Notes: generated by a model from the letters alone, not told the origin. Shown: positions 17,077 through 26,954, counted from the first letter of the stretch. The stretch is 64,000 bases of DNA from Actinosynnema sp. ALI-1.44 (GCF_001984155.1 NZ_MTQO01000046.1:310001-374000), one strand, 5' to 3'. Program-made: numbers and translations.

Positions 17077-18495
17077 TCAGGACTTGCCGGGCTGGGAGTC
17101 GACGGCGTCCGCTGGATGTCGGGCGCCGGGGCGCCGGGTGACGCCGAGGACGAGTCCGGCCAGGGGAAGTACCGCCAGCACGGCGAGGGCCACCGGCACC
17201 GACACGATGCCGGACAGGCCCGCGACAGCGGCCGGACCGATCCCGCCACCCAGGTTGACCATGAAGGTGAGCAGGCCCTGCGCGGTGTCACGATCGTCCG
17301 CGGCGACCAGGTCCGGCGCGAGGCCCACCAGCACAGCCTGGGCACCGGCGAATCCGCACACGGTCAGCGCCACGCCGACAATGACCGCGATCGGCCCGTT
17401 GAACACGCTGACCACGAGCACGCCGAGGGTGGTGAGTGCGGCAAGCCCGGCCGAGACCTGCCACGCGGTGAACCGTGCGGTCGCGGCGCCGACCAGTCGC
17501 GCCGCCAGCACTGAGCAGGCGGCGGCCGGGACCAGCAGGGCGCCGGCTTCGAGGGCGCCACCGCCCGTGGCCTGCTCGATCAGGGACGGGGCGAGGAACA
17601 GCACCCCGTAGTAGCCGGCGAAGACCGCCCCGCCGACGAGCCCGGCCGCCGGGACGCCGCGGGCCGCGATCACTCGCCGGGGCACGAACCCGTCGGGCCT
17701 GCGCCGCACACGCCACCACAGTCCCACCGCGGCGAGCGCCCCGGCGGCGGCCACGGCAAGCGTGACCGGAGCGGACAGGCCGACCGAGTGCGCCTGCAAC
17801 ACCGTGATCAGCGACCCGGCGAGCACCGACAGCACCGCCGCGCCGACGACGTCGAATCGCTCAGCAGCACCGTCGCGGTCACCGCCGCCGACCCCCGTGA
17901 ACGCGCGCCGGTCTGCCGACGCGACCAGAAGGAGAGGCAGCGCGAGGACCGGGATCGCGAGCACGGCACGCCACCCCAGCCACGCGGTGACCGCCCCGCC
18001 CACCAGGGTGCCGCACGCCGAGGCCGTCGCGCTGGCGGCTGCGACCGTTCCCAACGCACGCAGCCGGTGCCGCCCGGGAAGGGCGGTGGCCACGGCGAAG
18101 ACGGCGATCACGGTCGCACCCGCCCCGGCACCACCGATCAGTCGACCGATGACCACGACCGGCAACGTCGGGCCTGCCGCGGCGAGCGCGGAGCCCGCGC
18201 TGAGTGCGACGACCCCGGCGACGAGGACCCGGAAAGGGCTCCACCGCGCCATCAACCGACCGGCGACCGGCATCGCCAGCGCCGAGGTCAGCGACCACGC
18301 GGCGAGGATCCATGCCGTGGCCCCGAACGGCACTCCGAGCGCGCGGCCGATCGACGGCAGCGCCACCGCCGGAGCCCCCAGTGCGACGTACATCGGCAGC
18401 ACCAGCGTCCCCAGGACCAGTCCCAGCCGACGCCCGTCCGGGCCGTGGGCAGCTCCCCCGCCGAGGGGCTCTCCCGACCGGATCGTCTGCGGCAT
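17077..18495 (-). CDS. MFS drug exporter, probably 14-TM type
   Basis: A 472-residue polytopic MFS protein rich in Ala/Val/Leu segments, with motif-like MPVAGRLMARWSPFRVLVAG in the first half and charged loops that suggest 12-14 TM segments. The ATG at 18495 is preferred because GGTGGAG lies just upstream; an ATG at 18525 would sit inside the inverted repeat. It likely exports a hydrophobic compound and is co-transcribed with the epoxide hydrolase. The divergent CGNR regulator probably controls it. Confidence 0.85.
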   Translation of the reverse strand: MPQTIRSGEPLGGGAAHGPDGRRLGLVLGTLVLPMYVALGAPAVALPSIGRALGVPFGATAWILAAWSLTSALAMPVAGRLMARWSPFRVLVAGVVALSAGSALAAAGPTLPVVVIGRLIGGAGAGATVIAVFAVATALPGRHRLRALGTVAAASATASACGTLVGGAVTAWLGWRAVLAIPVLALPLLLVASADRRAFTGVGGGDRDGAAERFDVVGAAVLSVLAGSLITVLQAHSVGLSAPVTLAVAAAGALAAVGLWWRVRRRPDGFVPRRVIAARGVPAAGLVGGAVFAGYYGVLFLAPSLIEQATGGGALEAGALLVPAAACSVLAARLVGAATARFTAWQVSAGLAALTTLGVLVVSVFNGPIAVIVGVALTVCGFAGAQAVLVGLAPDLVAADDRDTAQGLLTFMVNLGGGIGPAAVAGLSGIVSVPVALAVLAVLPLAGLVLGVTRRPGARHPADAVDSQPGKS

Positions 18496-18518
18496 CGTCG
18501 TCTCCACCGAGGTATGTT

Positions 18519-18548
18519 GTGACATGTGAAACCTGATATGAGTGTCAC
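18519..18548. promoter_or_regulatory. Inverted repeat between MFS and CGNR genes
   Basis: GTGACA at 18519-18524 and TGTCAC at 18543-18548 form a 6-bp inverted repeat with an 18-base spacer holding TGATATGA. It lies between divergent promoters and is a plausible operator for the CGNR regulator. The evidence is symmetry and position only. Confidence 0.4.
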
Positions 18549-18575
18549 TCTACGAACGGCGAGGAGATACGTCAA

Positions 18576-19172
18576 ATGCTAGATGCGTGTCACAGAACGT
18601 CGGCGGTGGAGCTGGCCGTCGATCTCGCCAACACCTTGAGGCCGGTCAAGGGCGAAGACGCGCTGGAGACCGTGGACCAGCTCCAGGGCTTCCTCGACGC
18701 CCATCCGCATGCCGGACCGGGCGAGCCGTCGAGTACGGCCACCGACCGGGGAACCGGTCCATGGCGGCGTCTTACCCGCACCGACCTGACCGAGGTCCGC
18801 GCGTTGCGTGAAACGGTGCGCGGTGTGCTCGAACGAGCGAGCACCGACGCGGCCGCAGCCGCGATGCTGATCAACGACGGTCTGCGCCGCAGCCGAGCCA
18901 CTCCGGTGCTGCGCCACGATCACGGCCGCTGGTGGACCGAGGTCACCTCCGACACCGACCGCTGCGCCGCGCACCTGGCCGCGACCACGCTCAGCGCGCT
19001 GGCTTCCGTGATCGCCACGCTCGGTCCGACTCGTCTGGGCGTCTGTGCCGGGCCCAGCTGTCGGGCCACCTTCGTGGACTTGTCACGCAACGGCTCGAAG
19101 CAGTACTGCACCCGAACCTGCGCGCACCGCGCCAGCGTCGCGGCCTACCGGAGTCGGCGCGGCAACAGTTGA
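18576..19172 (+). CDS. CGNR zinc-finger (ABATE) regulator
   Basis: A 198-residue protein. The N-terminal ABATE-type stress-response domain covers about residues 8-150 and starts VELAVDLANTLR. A C-terminal CGNR-type zinc finger follows, with C-x4-C (CAGPSC) then C-x3-C (CTRTC) near residues 151-185, reading RNGSKQYCTRTCAHRASV where the family has CGNR. The finger binds DNA. The gene is divergent from the MFS-epoxide hydrolase operon, its likely target. GAGGAG stands upstream of the ATG. Confidence 0.83.
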   Translation: MLDACHRTSAVELAVDLANTLRPVKGEDALETVDQLQGFLDAHPHAGPGEPSSTATDRGTGPWRRLTRTDLTEVRALRETVRGVLERASTDAAAAAMLINDGLRRSRATPVLRHDHGRWWTEVTSDTDRCAAHLAATTLSALASVIATLGPTRLGVCAGPSCRATFVDLSRNGSKQYCTRTCAHRASVAAYRSRRGNS

Positions 19173-19269
19173 GCGCCGGACCATGCCCGACTCCGATGAC
19201 GTTCGCCAGCGGCGTCGCGGAACCCGGCGGTCGCCGATCACGAAGGCAGGGTGGCGATAGGGTTCCGCC

Positions 19270-19914
19270 GTGACCGAACCCGTTACCTTGCAGGACACCC
19301 AGGCCGCCTACGACTCTGTCGCGTCGCTCTACGCCGAGCTTTTCAGCGATGTGCTCGACACCTTGCCGATGGAACGTGCGCTGCTGGCCGTGTTCGCTGA
19401 CCTGGTGCGGGCTCACGGCGCTGGGCCGGTCGCCGACATCGGATGCGGGCCCGGCCATGTGACGGCGCATCTGCACGCGCTGGGGCTGACGGCGTTCGGT
19501 GTCGATCTGTCCGCCGCGATGGTGGCCCTGGCCCGTCAGGCGCATCCGGCGTTGCGGTTCCACGAGGGATCGATGACCGCTCTGGACCTTGCGGATGGCG
19601 TTCTCGGCGGCATTCTGGCGTTCTACTCCATCATCCACATGCCACCGCGGCACCTGCCGGCCGTGTTCGCCGAGTTCCACCGGGTGCTGGCGCCGGGTGG
19701 TCATCTGCTGCTCGGGTTCTTCGCCGGGGACGACCCGCTTCCGCGGGAGTTCGACCACAAGGTGTCGCTGGCCTACCGGTGGTCGCCCGACAGCCTCGTG
19801 GAACTGTTGCGCGAGGCCGGTTTCGACGAGGTCGCCCGGTTGCGGCGCGAACCGCACGAGGGTGAGCGGTTCCACCAGGCCGCCCTCATGGTCCGCAAGG
19901 CGGGTCGGCTCTGA
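19270..19914 (+). CDS. Class I SAM-dependent methyltransferase
   Basis: A 214-residue protein with the SAM-binding motif I VADIGCGPGH near residues 54-64, an acidic motif II FGVDLS, and the HRVLAPGGHLLLGFF post-I region. This is the Methyltransf_11/25 class acting on small molecules; the substrate is unknown. The GTG start has TAGGGT 6 bases upstream and no ribosome site, so the transcript is probably leaderless. The next gene starts 26 bp downstream and is likely co-transcribed. Confidence 0.85.
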   Translation: MTEPVTLQDTQAAYDSVASLYAELFSDVLDTLPMERALLAVFADLVRAHGAGPVADIGCGPGHVTAHLHALGLTAFGVDLSAAMVALARQAHPALRFHEGSMTALDLADGVLGGILAFYSIIHMPPRHLPAVFAEFHRVLAPGGHLLLGFFAGDDPLPREFDHKVSLAYRWSPDSLVELLREAGFDEVARLRREPHEGERFHQAALMVRKAGRL

Positions 19915-19939
19915 GCGGATTGTCTGGGAGAATCACGGC

Positions 19940-20389
19940 GTGGCCCGCAGTGAGATCCGGTTCGACTACCTGCGCCGTGGTGATTCCGGTGTGCCGCAGG
20001 TCGTTCCGCGTGTCGACGGCGCACCGCTCACCGATCTGATCGACCGGTTCGAGATCGGCGCGGGCATGCGACCGGCGGGCAACGTGTACGGCGGTCTCGC
20101 CTCGTGGGTTTTCCGATCGGCCCCGGTGGAGGATTACTTCCACGGACTGCCCGCCGACGCGACCGGGCCGAGGACCGCGCTGCTGGCATGCAGCTGCGGC
20201 GATGTGGGCTGCTGGCCGCTGTTGGCCCGGGTCACCACGACCGATGAGGTGGTGATCTGGGATGACTTCCAACAGCCTCACCGCCGGGCACGCGACTACA
20301 CCGCGTTCGGCCCGTTCCAGTTCGACCGCGACCGCTATGACGTCGCTGTGCGGGAGTTGAGCGCGGCGATCGACGCCGACAAGACGTGA
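19940..20389 (+). CDS. Hypothetical protein with CxC...C motif
   Basis: A 149-residue protein I cannot assign to a named family. It has a conserved-looking LLACSCGDVGCWPLLARV segment (three cysteines) near residue 90, then many Trp, Asp and aromatic residues (VIWDDFQQPHRR). Similar uncharacterised actinobacterial proteins carry this cysteine block. The GTG at 19940 has GGGAG about 9 bases upstream. It probably shares an operon with the methyltransferase. The 250 bp after it hold no feature I could recognise. Confidence 0.7.
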   Translation: MARSEIRFDYLRRGDSGVPQVVPRVDGAPLTDLIDRFEIGAGMRPAGNVYGGLASWVFRSAPVEDYFHGLPADATGPRTALLACSCGDVGCWPLLARVTTTDEVVIWDDFQQPHRRARDYTAFGPFQFDRDRYDVAVRELSAAIDADKT

Positions 20390-20640
20390 GCACCGGCCGT
20401 TTGGTGCTTGCTTCTGAAGTAGTTTCTGTTGCACGCCAGGGGTTTGAACCGCGCTGGCGGAGCTTCTAGCTGGTCACGGTGGTCACGAGGTGGTGGTGGT
20501 CTTACGGTTGTTGGGTGGGTCGTCAGCGGTCGGCGCGGGCGAGGTTGGTGTTGGTCACTGACGCGCCGCGTTCCGGCGTATCTGAGCACCGAATTGCTGC
20601 GATGAACGGCAGGACAAACGGGTGATTCGACAGGACGCGC

Positions 20641-22444
20641 GTGACGGCACCTACCGCTACCGTTACCGTGTTTCCTGTGCGCACCGGGGATCTGGTTGGT
20701 GGGCGATACGAGCTGCAAGACATCTGCGGCTCCGGGTCCGGCGGCCTCGTCTGGACGGCGTTCGACCGGAAGCTCAAACGGCGGGTAGCGCTCAAGCGTC
20801 CGCACGCCGAGGTGACCCACGCCGGTCGGGCGCTGTTTCGCCGCGAGGCTCAGAACGCCGCGCAAGTGCACCACCCACACGCGATCTCGGTCTTCGACAC
20901 CATCGACGCCGACGGCTGCTGGCTCGTGATGGAGTACCTGCCCACGCAGAGCATGGACAGGATGCTGGCGACGAGCGGGGCATTGCCACCACGACGAGTG
21001 GCCAGGATCGGTCTGCAGATCGCGGACGCGCTGGCCGCGGTACACGCGAAGAACATCGTGCACCGCGACGTGAAGCCCGGCAACATCCTCGTCACCGACG
21101 ACGACCTGGCCAAGTTGACCGACTTCGGCATCTCCCTGTGGCGAGATGTCACCTGCACCGGCGACAGCAAATTCAGCTGTACTCCCGCGTACGCCGCCCC
21201 TGAGGTGGCCAAGGGGTATCCGGCCAGTCGGGCCTCGGACGTGTTTTCTCTGGGCGCCACCCTGTTCGCTGCGGTGGAGGGCACGCCGCCGTTCGGCAGC
21301 GGCGAACCATACGAAATTCTCGAACGCGTCCGACTAGCCGATGTCCCCCCCGATACGGCAAGCCGGGGCACTCGGCCCACTGCTGGCGGAGATGCTGCGA
21401 CCCGACCCTGACACGAGACCAACCGCGGCCGAAGTCAGGACCTGTCTGAAGGACATCGTCGGCGAGTGGGAACCGCCGTCGCCGACTGACCACCGTGCCC
21501 GAAGGCCAACGCGGCGTCAGCGCCTGCGTCGACAAAGCGCGGTGATACTCGCCGTGGCAGTGCTTGGTGGCACCGCACTGTTCGAACAGCATCCAGAGCC
21601 TACCGATGCGCTCCAGCCCACACCACCCGGTAGCGTCATCGGCGACGAACGCACCGCCGACCCGTGCGCGTTGATCGACGAGAACCAATTACGCCAGTTC
21701 GGATCGGTGAAAGTAGTGACCACCTACGGCAACTTCAACCGCTGTGACGCCTTGATCGACGTGGGCGCGAAACGCCCGGTGGACGTCGAAGTACAGTTGA
21801 TCACTCGCGCGTCGCGTGTGGTGCAGGGGCGACCATTGGAAGTCGTCAAGTCAGCCCACAACGACAGCGAGTGCGACCGCACCGTGGTCGTGGATGACGA
21901 GTACGCGGTTCGCGTGACAGCGAAGCTACACAACCCACCAGCGGATCTTTGCACAGTAGCCACGGTCGCCACCGACACCGTGTTGACCGTGCTTCGCAAC
22001 GGCTCGATCCCGCGGCGCGCCGGCCCATTCCCTGACGATTCCCTAGCCCATGCCAACGCCTGCACGTTGCTGGACAGCACGACGCTCGTCACGGTGGCCG
22101 CGGTGGACATCGATTCGGCCGTCAACGTGTTCGGGAATTGGGCGTGCAAGTGGTTCAGCTCCGTCGGCGGACTCGGCATCAACGTGCGCTTCGACCAGCA
22201 CCCAGCACAGGAAAAGGTCAACGGCGAACTGGTCCACCTGGGTGGCCACGCGGCGTATGTCTGGCTGGACCCGGACTCCAACAACAAGTGCACAGTCAGC
22301 GTGCCTCATCGGCCGCCGACATCAGCGCCGCGAGCCCACATCGACGTGGTGGTGCTGACAGTGGAAGGCGATCGACCAGGCGCCGAATACTGCCCCCGGG
22401 CGGAGAACCTCGCGGCCGTCGCCGCGCAGAAACTGCCCTCCTGA
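20641..22444 (+). pseudogene. Receptor Ser/Thr protein kinase gene split by a frameshift
   Basis: From a GTG at 20641 the frame encodes a PknB-type kinase: glycine loop GSGSGGLVW, lysine in VALKRP, HRDVKPGN, TDFGIS and APEV. At a run of seven C (21345-21351) the frame is lost and the product would end at 21411 inside the C-lobe. Removing one C joins it to the frame that continues LGPLLAEMLRPDPDTRP, the normal end of the kinase. After that come a basic juxtamembrane stretch, one TM segment (AVILAVAVLGGTALF) and a 280-residue Cys-containing outer sensor region ending at 22444. It is either a true frameshift mutation, a slippage switch or a sequencing error. Confidence 0.8.
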
Positions 22445-22561
22445 AGGCCAGCTGCCGCCTTTGCGCGGGCTGGTCGTGAGCGAGTGCGGGGGCCGCTGGT
22501 CAGCAGGTCCCCGCACCGAATGCGACGACGTCAGCCGTCGAGCACAACCGGAACGATCACG

Positions 22562-22830
22562 GTGATCCCGACTGCCAGTGTCAGCAGGCTGGATGCCGCC
22601 CGCGCCCGCCAGGCCGCGCTCGACGCGCTTCGGGCCGCCGCCCACCGAGTCGAGCAGGAACGCGCCACCCCCGGCCGACATGGACCTCATGGACGCCTAC
22701 GAACATCGGCGCCACGTGATCCGCACAACGATCACCACCGCCCCGCAGCTCACCGACAACGACATCGCCGACGCCGCCGCAATGCCACTACCGGACGTCG
22801 AACGGCTTACCCATCCGCTTCGCCGCCGCG
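22562..22830 (+). pseudogene. Small helical/HTH-like gene with frameshift
   Basis: A GTG frame at 22562 reads SRLDAARARQAALDALRAAA and on into HRVEQERAT, a strong amphipathic helix. One base later in frame it continues DLMDAYEHRRHVIRT and LTDNDIADAAAMPLPDVERL, which resembles a helix-turn-helix. Deleting one C from the C5 run at 22668-22672 joins the halves into a protein of about 90 residues. This looks like a small coiled-coil plus HTH protein of a type frequent in actinomycetes, now broken, but the identification is weak. Confidence 0.35.
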
Positions 22831-23225
22831 TAGAGCGTCTGGGGTGCCTGGCCGGTGCGCATCCGCTCGCGCAGCACCTCGAGCGACTTCACCTCGATCC
22901 GCGACGACTCCAGGGCCTGTCAGGTGTACCCGCGCCGCAGCACCGGAACACGCACCAGCTCGTCCTCGCGCATCCCTACCTCCTCGAGCACCGTGGCGAC
23001 CTGGCCGTCGATGCGCTCGGCGACGAACTCGTGGCCTTGCATGAACTTCTCGTCGGCAAGCACCGCGTCGACGGTGACCTTCTCGCTGCTGGTGCCCTCG
23101 TAGAGGAACGCGTCGCCGTGACCGTCCACTGTGGCCTTGCGCAGCAGGTCTACGGCGAGGCGCGGGTCGTCGCGATCTTCTTCTGTCTCGATCGCCAACT
23201 GCGACGCATCTGCGCACCGCGACAC
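22788..23225 (-). pseudogene. Protein-arginine deiminase fragment
   Basis: The minus frame from 23225 to a TGA at 22920 encodes DDPRLAVDLLRKATVDGHGD, then TVDAVLADEKFMQGHEF, ERIDGQVATVLEEVGMRED and ELVRVPVL. This order matches an internal part of bacterial protein-arginine deiminases (DPxLA..LL, TIDxVLAD, IDGQ, GL.D..I..VPFL). The N-terminal part and the C-terminal catalytic Cys region are missing. After the stop the same frame continues with a helical stretch (SSRIEVKSLEVLRERMRTGQ) to 22788 that I cannot place. It is a relic, not a working gene. Confidence 0.6.
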
Positions 23226-23304
23226 TTATGCATAGTGGCTCGACTGCGAGGGACCAGTCCCCATCGATCTTCGATTGTCAACTCGTCTGTCGCCCACTGG
23301 CGCG

Positions 23305-23760
23305 CGGTGCATCACCGCGTCGAACAGGCACCGCCGGATGGATCGAGAACAGTCAGGTCGGGGTGTTCCTGACCTATAACCACCACCGTGGGGCACGCGC
23401 TGATCGATCGTGAGCTTTATCTGCCGCGCTCGTGGACCGGTGATGCCGATCGGTGCGCGGCGGCGGGAGTGCCCGAGGATACGAGGTTCGCGACCAAGCC
23501 CGCGCTGGCCTCGCGCATGATCCTGCGGGCTCTCTATAGCGGCGTGCCCGCTGGGTGGGTCGCCGCCGACGAGATGGTCGCGCGGCTGCCGAAACGCGCC
23601 TGGCAACGCCTGTCTGCCGGGAGGGGCGCGAAAGGACACCGGTTCTACAACTGGGCCTGGATCGGCCTCGCCAGCGGCGGAGGCGAGCCCGCCGGGCATC
23701 GGTGGCTGTTGGTCAGGCGTAACCGCCGCACTGGCGAGTTGGCCGCGTGGGTGCCGAGAT
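23305..23760 (+). mobile_element. IS701-type transposase remnant
   Basis: The plus strand reads RTGTAGWIENSQVGVFLTY, then in the next frame GHALIDRELYLPRSWTGDAD, VPEDTRFATKPALASRMI and VPAGWVAADE. It then jumps to LPKRAWQRLSAGRGAKGHRF and HRWLLVRRNRRTGELA. These are consecutive conserved blocks of IS701-family DDE transposases. One extra G in the G4 run at 23390-23393 causes the frame change. The block between AADE and LPKRAWQ (the DEVYG region) is deleted, as are both ends. No terminal repeats were seen. Confidence 0.85.
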
Positions 23761-23769
23761 TCGGAAGCG

Positions 23770-24328
23770 GGCAGGCACATCTGCCGACACACAAAATACA
23801 GCAGGCCCACAGCGGGGCCAACGACCTGGCCACCACTGCTACAGCACCCGCACCGAGTGACGCGACGTCGGTCCACGCCTCCAGGGGTACCGCTACTCGG
23901 GCGCGGCGGACATCATCAGTGGCCCACCCCCATTCGTGCAGGGCGGTCGCGGCGACCCGTTGCACGCTGTGCAGTTCATGGTCGAGATACCGCACAAGGC
24001 GGGGGGCGTGGCGCGGGTCGCCGACCGCAATCAAACCTTCGATAGCGGTCTTCACCACCAGGAGGCTTTGGTCCCTCAGAGCGTTGCAAAACAGACCCAC
24101 GAAAGGCTGGGCGTCGCGGCGAGCGAGATGGGCAAGCGCGGACGCCCGGACATAAGGGTTGAGGTCATGCGCGGCCGCGTCGGCGATCGCCGCTGTCGCG
24201 TCGGAACCCCCACCAGCCCGTCCGAGCTGATAAATCGCGTGCTGTCTGGTCGCGGCATCCCGATGGCGACGTAGAACACGAATCAGACGGCGAATCCTCC
24301 GACGTTGGCGGAAGGTGAACTTGGCTTC
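23770..24328 (-). pseudogene. Truncated HEAT-repeat protein
   Basis: The minus frame is open from a TGA at 24331 and encodes helical repeats such as AATRQHAIYQLGRAGG, NPYVRASALAHLARRDAQPF, VVKTAIEGLIAVGDPRHA and HSVQRVAATALHEWGWATDD. These are three to four HEAT-like units. There is no good start codon at the beginning, and the end runs into the antisense of the transposase remnant near 23770, so both ends appear lost. The insertion of the IS701-type element probably truncated it. From 24329 to 24496 I see nothing. Confidence 0.55.
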
Positions 24329-24496
24329 TCAGCGTCCACGTTTCTGACGATAACGCAGGGGCGCGGCGACACTTTCCAGGGCAAGGGCTGGGCGTAAAGG
24401 GCGGACTTGCCGGTTCGCTCCTCGATCCAGTCAGCCCTGCTTCCAGGACGGCCCGGTAGATCTGGCCGTTGAGCGCGGTCCAGGTCGCGGCTGTGG

Positions 24497-25384
24497 TCAG
24501 GGTGTCGACAGCGCGGTGTCGATGACGTCTCGGCTGTCGGCGAGCAGCGCTTGGGCGGCGGTGTGGCCGGTCGCGGTCAGGTAGGCGTCGACGAGCCGGT
24601 TGCCCGCGGCGTATCCGGCGCCGGTGGGCAGGCCGACCGGGGTGGCGCCGTAGCGGGCGGCTATCTCGTCGCCGTGCACCCAGGCCGCGAAGTTCTGCAT
24701 GCCCGTGATGTCCAGGCCGGTGATGACCTTGGCGAACACCGCGTCGTCGGTCAGGTGCGGTACTCCGACGCGGGCGTATCCGAGTTCGTCGCCGTAGAGC
24801 TGGCGGGCGAAGGCGTCGGCGAGGCCTTCGGAGACGATCTGCTCCCCCACGGTCACTGTCGCCGGGTCCCAGACGACGTTGCCGGTGTTGTAGCGGAGGT
24901 TGTGGTTGAGTTCGTGGACCGCCGTCGCTTCGAGTCTCGCCAGGTTCTCCGGGTAGGGCCAGATGTTGAGGTACAGGTAGCCGGAGACGCTGCCGTTGGC
25001 CGTCATGCCCAGGCCGGTGCCCATGAAGTGCTGGTCGCCCGGGTCGCCGATGACCAGCAGGACGGTGATGTCCGGCGGAACCGTGATGCCGGGGGTGGCT
25101 GTCAGCTGGGTGGCGAGGGCGTCGTCGAGCGCTTGGCGGATCCGGTTCCACGCGTCGGCCGTGCGCATGGCCTCGAGTGCGTCGAGGCATTGGTCCTCGT
25201 CGCGGTCGAGGGGGAAGCCGGAGCCCATTCGGTGCATGGCGACCAGGTCGACCTCGCCGGGGAAGTACCGGTACATGCCCGCCGCCGGTCGCACCATCGC
25301 CGTGAGCAGGCCGGGCCGGTCGGCGTGGGGCGCGCGCAGGATCTCCTGGATGGCCGGGTAGGTGTCCAGGACCGTGATCGTCAT
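24497..25384 (-). CDS. DUF2268 putative zinc protease (YjaZ-like)
   Basis: A 295-residue protein with an HExxH zinc motif, HELNH, near residue 157 in ATAVHELNHNLRY and a downstream glutamate in EGLADAFARQLYG that could complete a gluzincin site. The region matches the DUF2268 predicted Zn-dependent protease family. There is no signal peptide, so the protein is probably cytoplasmic. TACGGT lies 7 bases before the ATG with no ribosome site, suggesting a leaderless message. The gene stands 111 bp downstream of the FtsX-like permease gene. Confidence 0.82.
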   Translation of the reverse strand: MTITVLDTYPAIQEILRAPHADRPGLLTAMVRPAAGMYRYFPGEVDLVAMHRMGSGFPLDRDEDQCLDALEAMRTADAWNRIRQALDDALATQLTATPGITVPPDITVLLVIGDPGDQHFMGTGLGMTANGSVSGYLYLNIWPYPENLARLEATAVHELNHNLRYNTGNVVWDPATVTVGEQIVSEGLADAFARQLYGDELGYARVGVPHLTDDAVFAKVITGLDITGMQNFAAWVHGDEIAARYGATPVGLPTGAGYAAGNRLVDAYLTATGHTAAQALLADSRDVIDTALSTP

Positions 25385-25495
25385 GTCGGCGACCGTAGAG
25401 TCTCCAGCCGCTGGAAGCTCAAGCGTGTCACTCGATCGTGGCCCGCTCCGGGTTGGCGACGAACCCGGGGTTCGTCGCCGACCGCAGGGGACGGG

Positions 25496-26809
25496 TCAGG
25501 CGGCGCTGACCACGGTGACGGCCGGGTGCCGGGTGGCTCGGCGGGCGCTGGCGAGGCTGGTCGCGAGGGTGAGCACCGCCGCGGCCAGCACGACACCGAG
25601 GTAGGTGGTGATCGTCGCGTCCGGCAGGACCGTCCCGGCTTTCACGACGCTGTACGGGATCACGGTCGCGGCGGCCGAGAGGGTGCCGAACAGCACGCCG
25701 ACCGCGGCGAGCACTCCCGCTTCGCTGCCGACCATGCCCACCACTTGCGGGCGGGTGGATCCGACCAGTCGCAGTTGGCCGAACTCGCGGCGCCGGTGCA
25801 GGGTGGCGGCCACCGTCGTGTTGATCAGCATCACCGCCGCGAACAGGGTGATCATGGCGACGACGACGTAGTTGAGGGTTTCGACGGTGTCCGCGATCTC
25901 GGCGGGCTGGCGGGTGCCCGCGCTGTTCTCGATGCTTTGCATGTACAGGGTGCCGGTCGCGATCGAGGTGAACAGCACGATCGGGGCCAGTGCCGCGGCC
26001 ATCTGGTGGGTGTGGCCGCGCAGGTTGGCCACGGTGAGGTGGCTGCCGCCGCGGCGCAGCGCGGTGAGCAGGCCCGCCACGGCGGTGATGATCGGCTGCC
26101 CGAGCAGCGCGAAACCGACCGCGGACAGGATGCAGCCTTGTGCGCCGACGGCCATCACGGCGACGTCGCTGTCGTCGAGAGCGACGATGGTCGTCACCGC
26201 GCAGCTGATGCCGCCGGCGAGACAGAGCACGCCCGCGATGACCGCGATGCGGCCGCGGGTGGCTGACCCGCGGGGGGCGCTGGTGCTGGTGGCGCGGCGG
26301 GAGGCCAGCAGCGCGGCGAGGGCGGCGGCGGCGAGGGTGACGCCGAGTCCGATGCTGAGGGCAATCGGCCCGAACGCGGGCGTCACGCCGGGTGGGATAC
26401 GGCGTGCGTCGGCGAGCAGGTCCACCAGCAGGCGGCCGGTGAACACCGACGGCACGGCGGCGAGCGCGACGGCGACGACGGCCAGGGTCACCGCTTCGGC
26501 GAGCAGCATCCGGCGGATCTGCGCCGGGGTGGCGCCGATGTTGCGCAGGAGCGTCATCTCGGCGGCGCGTTGCCGTACGAGCAGGGTGAGGGTGGACGCC
26601 GCGGCGAAGGTGACGATGACCAGTCCCCACCCGCCGACGACACTCGCCATGATGGTGAGTGATTCCGCGGTCTGGGAGTCGGTTCCGGCGGCGGTGTCCA
26701 GCAGGGACGCGAACGTCATCAGGATGGTCGCGCCGAGCAGTAACGTCAGCAGGCTGGCGGCGAAACCGCCTGCCCGGTAGCGGATCGAGCGTAGTGCGAG
26801 CTGCACCAT
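25496..26809 (-). CDS. FtsX-like ABC transporter permease without adjacent ATPase
   Basis: A 437-residue membrane protein with two FtsX-type units. Each has a cytoplasmic loop resembling LLRNIGATPAQIRRMLLAEA (near residue 88) or LRLVGSTRPQVVGMVGSEAG (near residue 345), with about eight to ten TM segments. MacB/LolC-like permeases normally sit beside an ATPase gene; none is found within 10 kb on this side. It may use an ATPase encoded elsewhere or be a partly lost transporter. The start ATG at 26809 begins the usual MVQLALRSIRYR. Confidence 0.83.
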   Translation of the reverse strand: MVQLALRSIRYRAGGFAASLLTLLLGATILMTFASLLDTAAGTDSQTAESLTIMASVVGGWGLVIVTFAAASTLTLLVRQRAAEMTLLRNIGATPAQIRRMLLAEAVTLAVVAVALAAVPSVFTGRLLVDLLADARRIPPGVTPAFGPIALSIGLGVTLAAAALAALLASRRATSTSAPRGSATRGRIAVIAGVLCLAGGISCAVTTIVALDDSDVAVMAVGAQGCILSAVGFALLGQPIITAVAGLLTALRRGGSHLTVANLRGHTHQMAAALAPIVLFTSIATGTLYMQSIENSAGTRQPAEIADTVETLNYVVVAMITLFAAVMLINTTVAATLHRRREFGQLRLVGSTRPQVVGMVGSEAGVLAAVGVLFGTLSAAATVIPYSVVKAGTVLPDATITTYLGVVLAAAVLTLATSLASARRATRHPAVTVVSAA

Positions 26810-26954
26810 GGGTACCCCCCAGGTTCGTGGTGGGCACGACGCTAACCGCGTGGTCCGTGCCGCGGCGATGGCGGCAACTCCCCCGTGGCGGGTAGGTCCA
26901 GGCCCACCCCGGCAGGCCTGGCAGGCGGTGTCGGGCGGACACTCGCCCTTGGCG

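Noticed and set aside
20390-20640. A possible gene or IS relic between the hypothetical gene and the kinase
   Set aside because: No frame shows a start, ribosome site or recognisable motif; the minus-strand translation has several stops.
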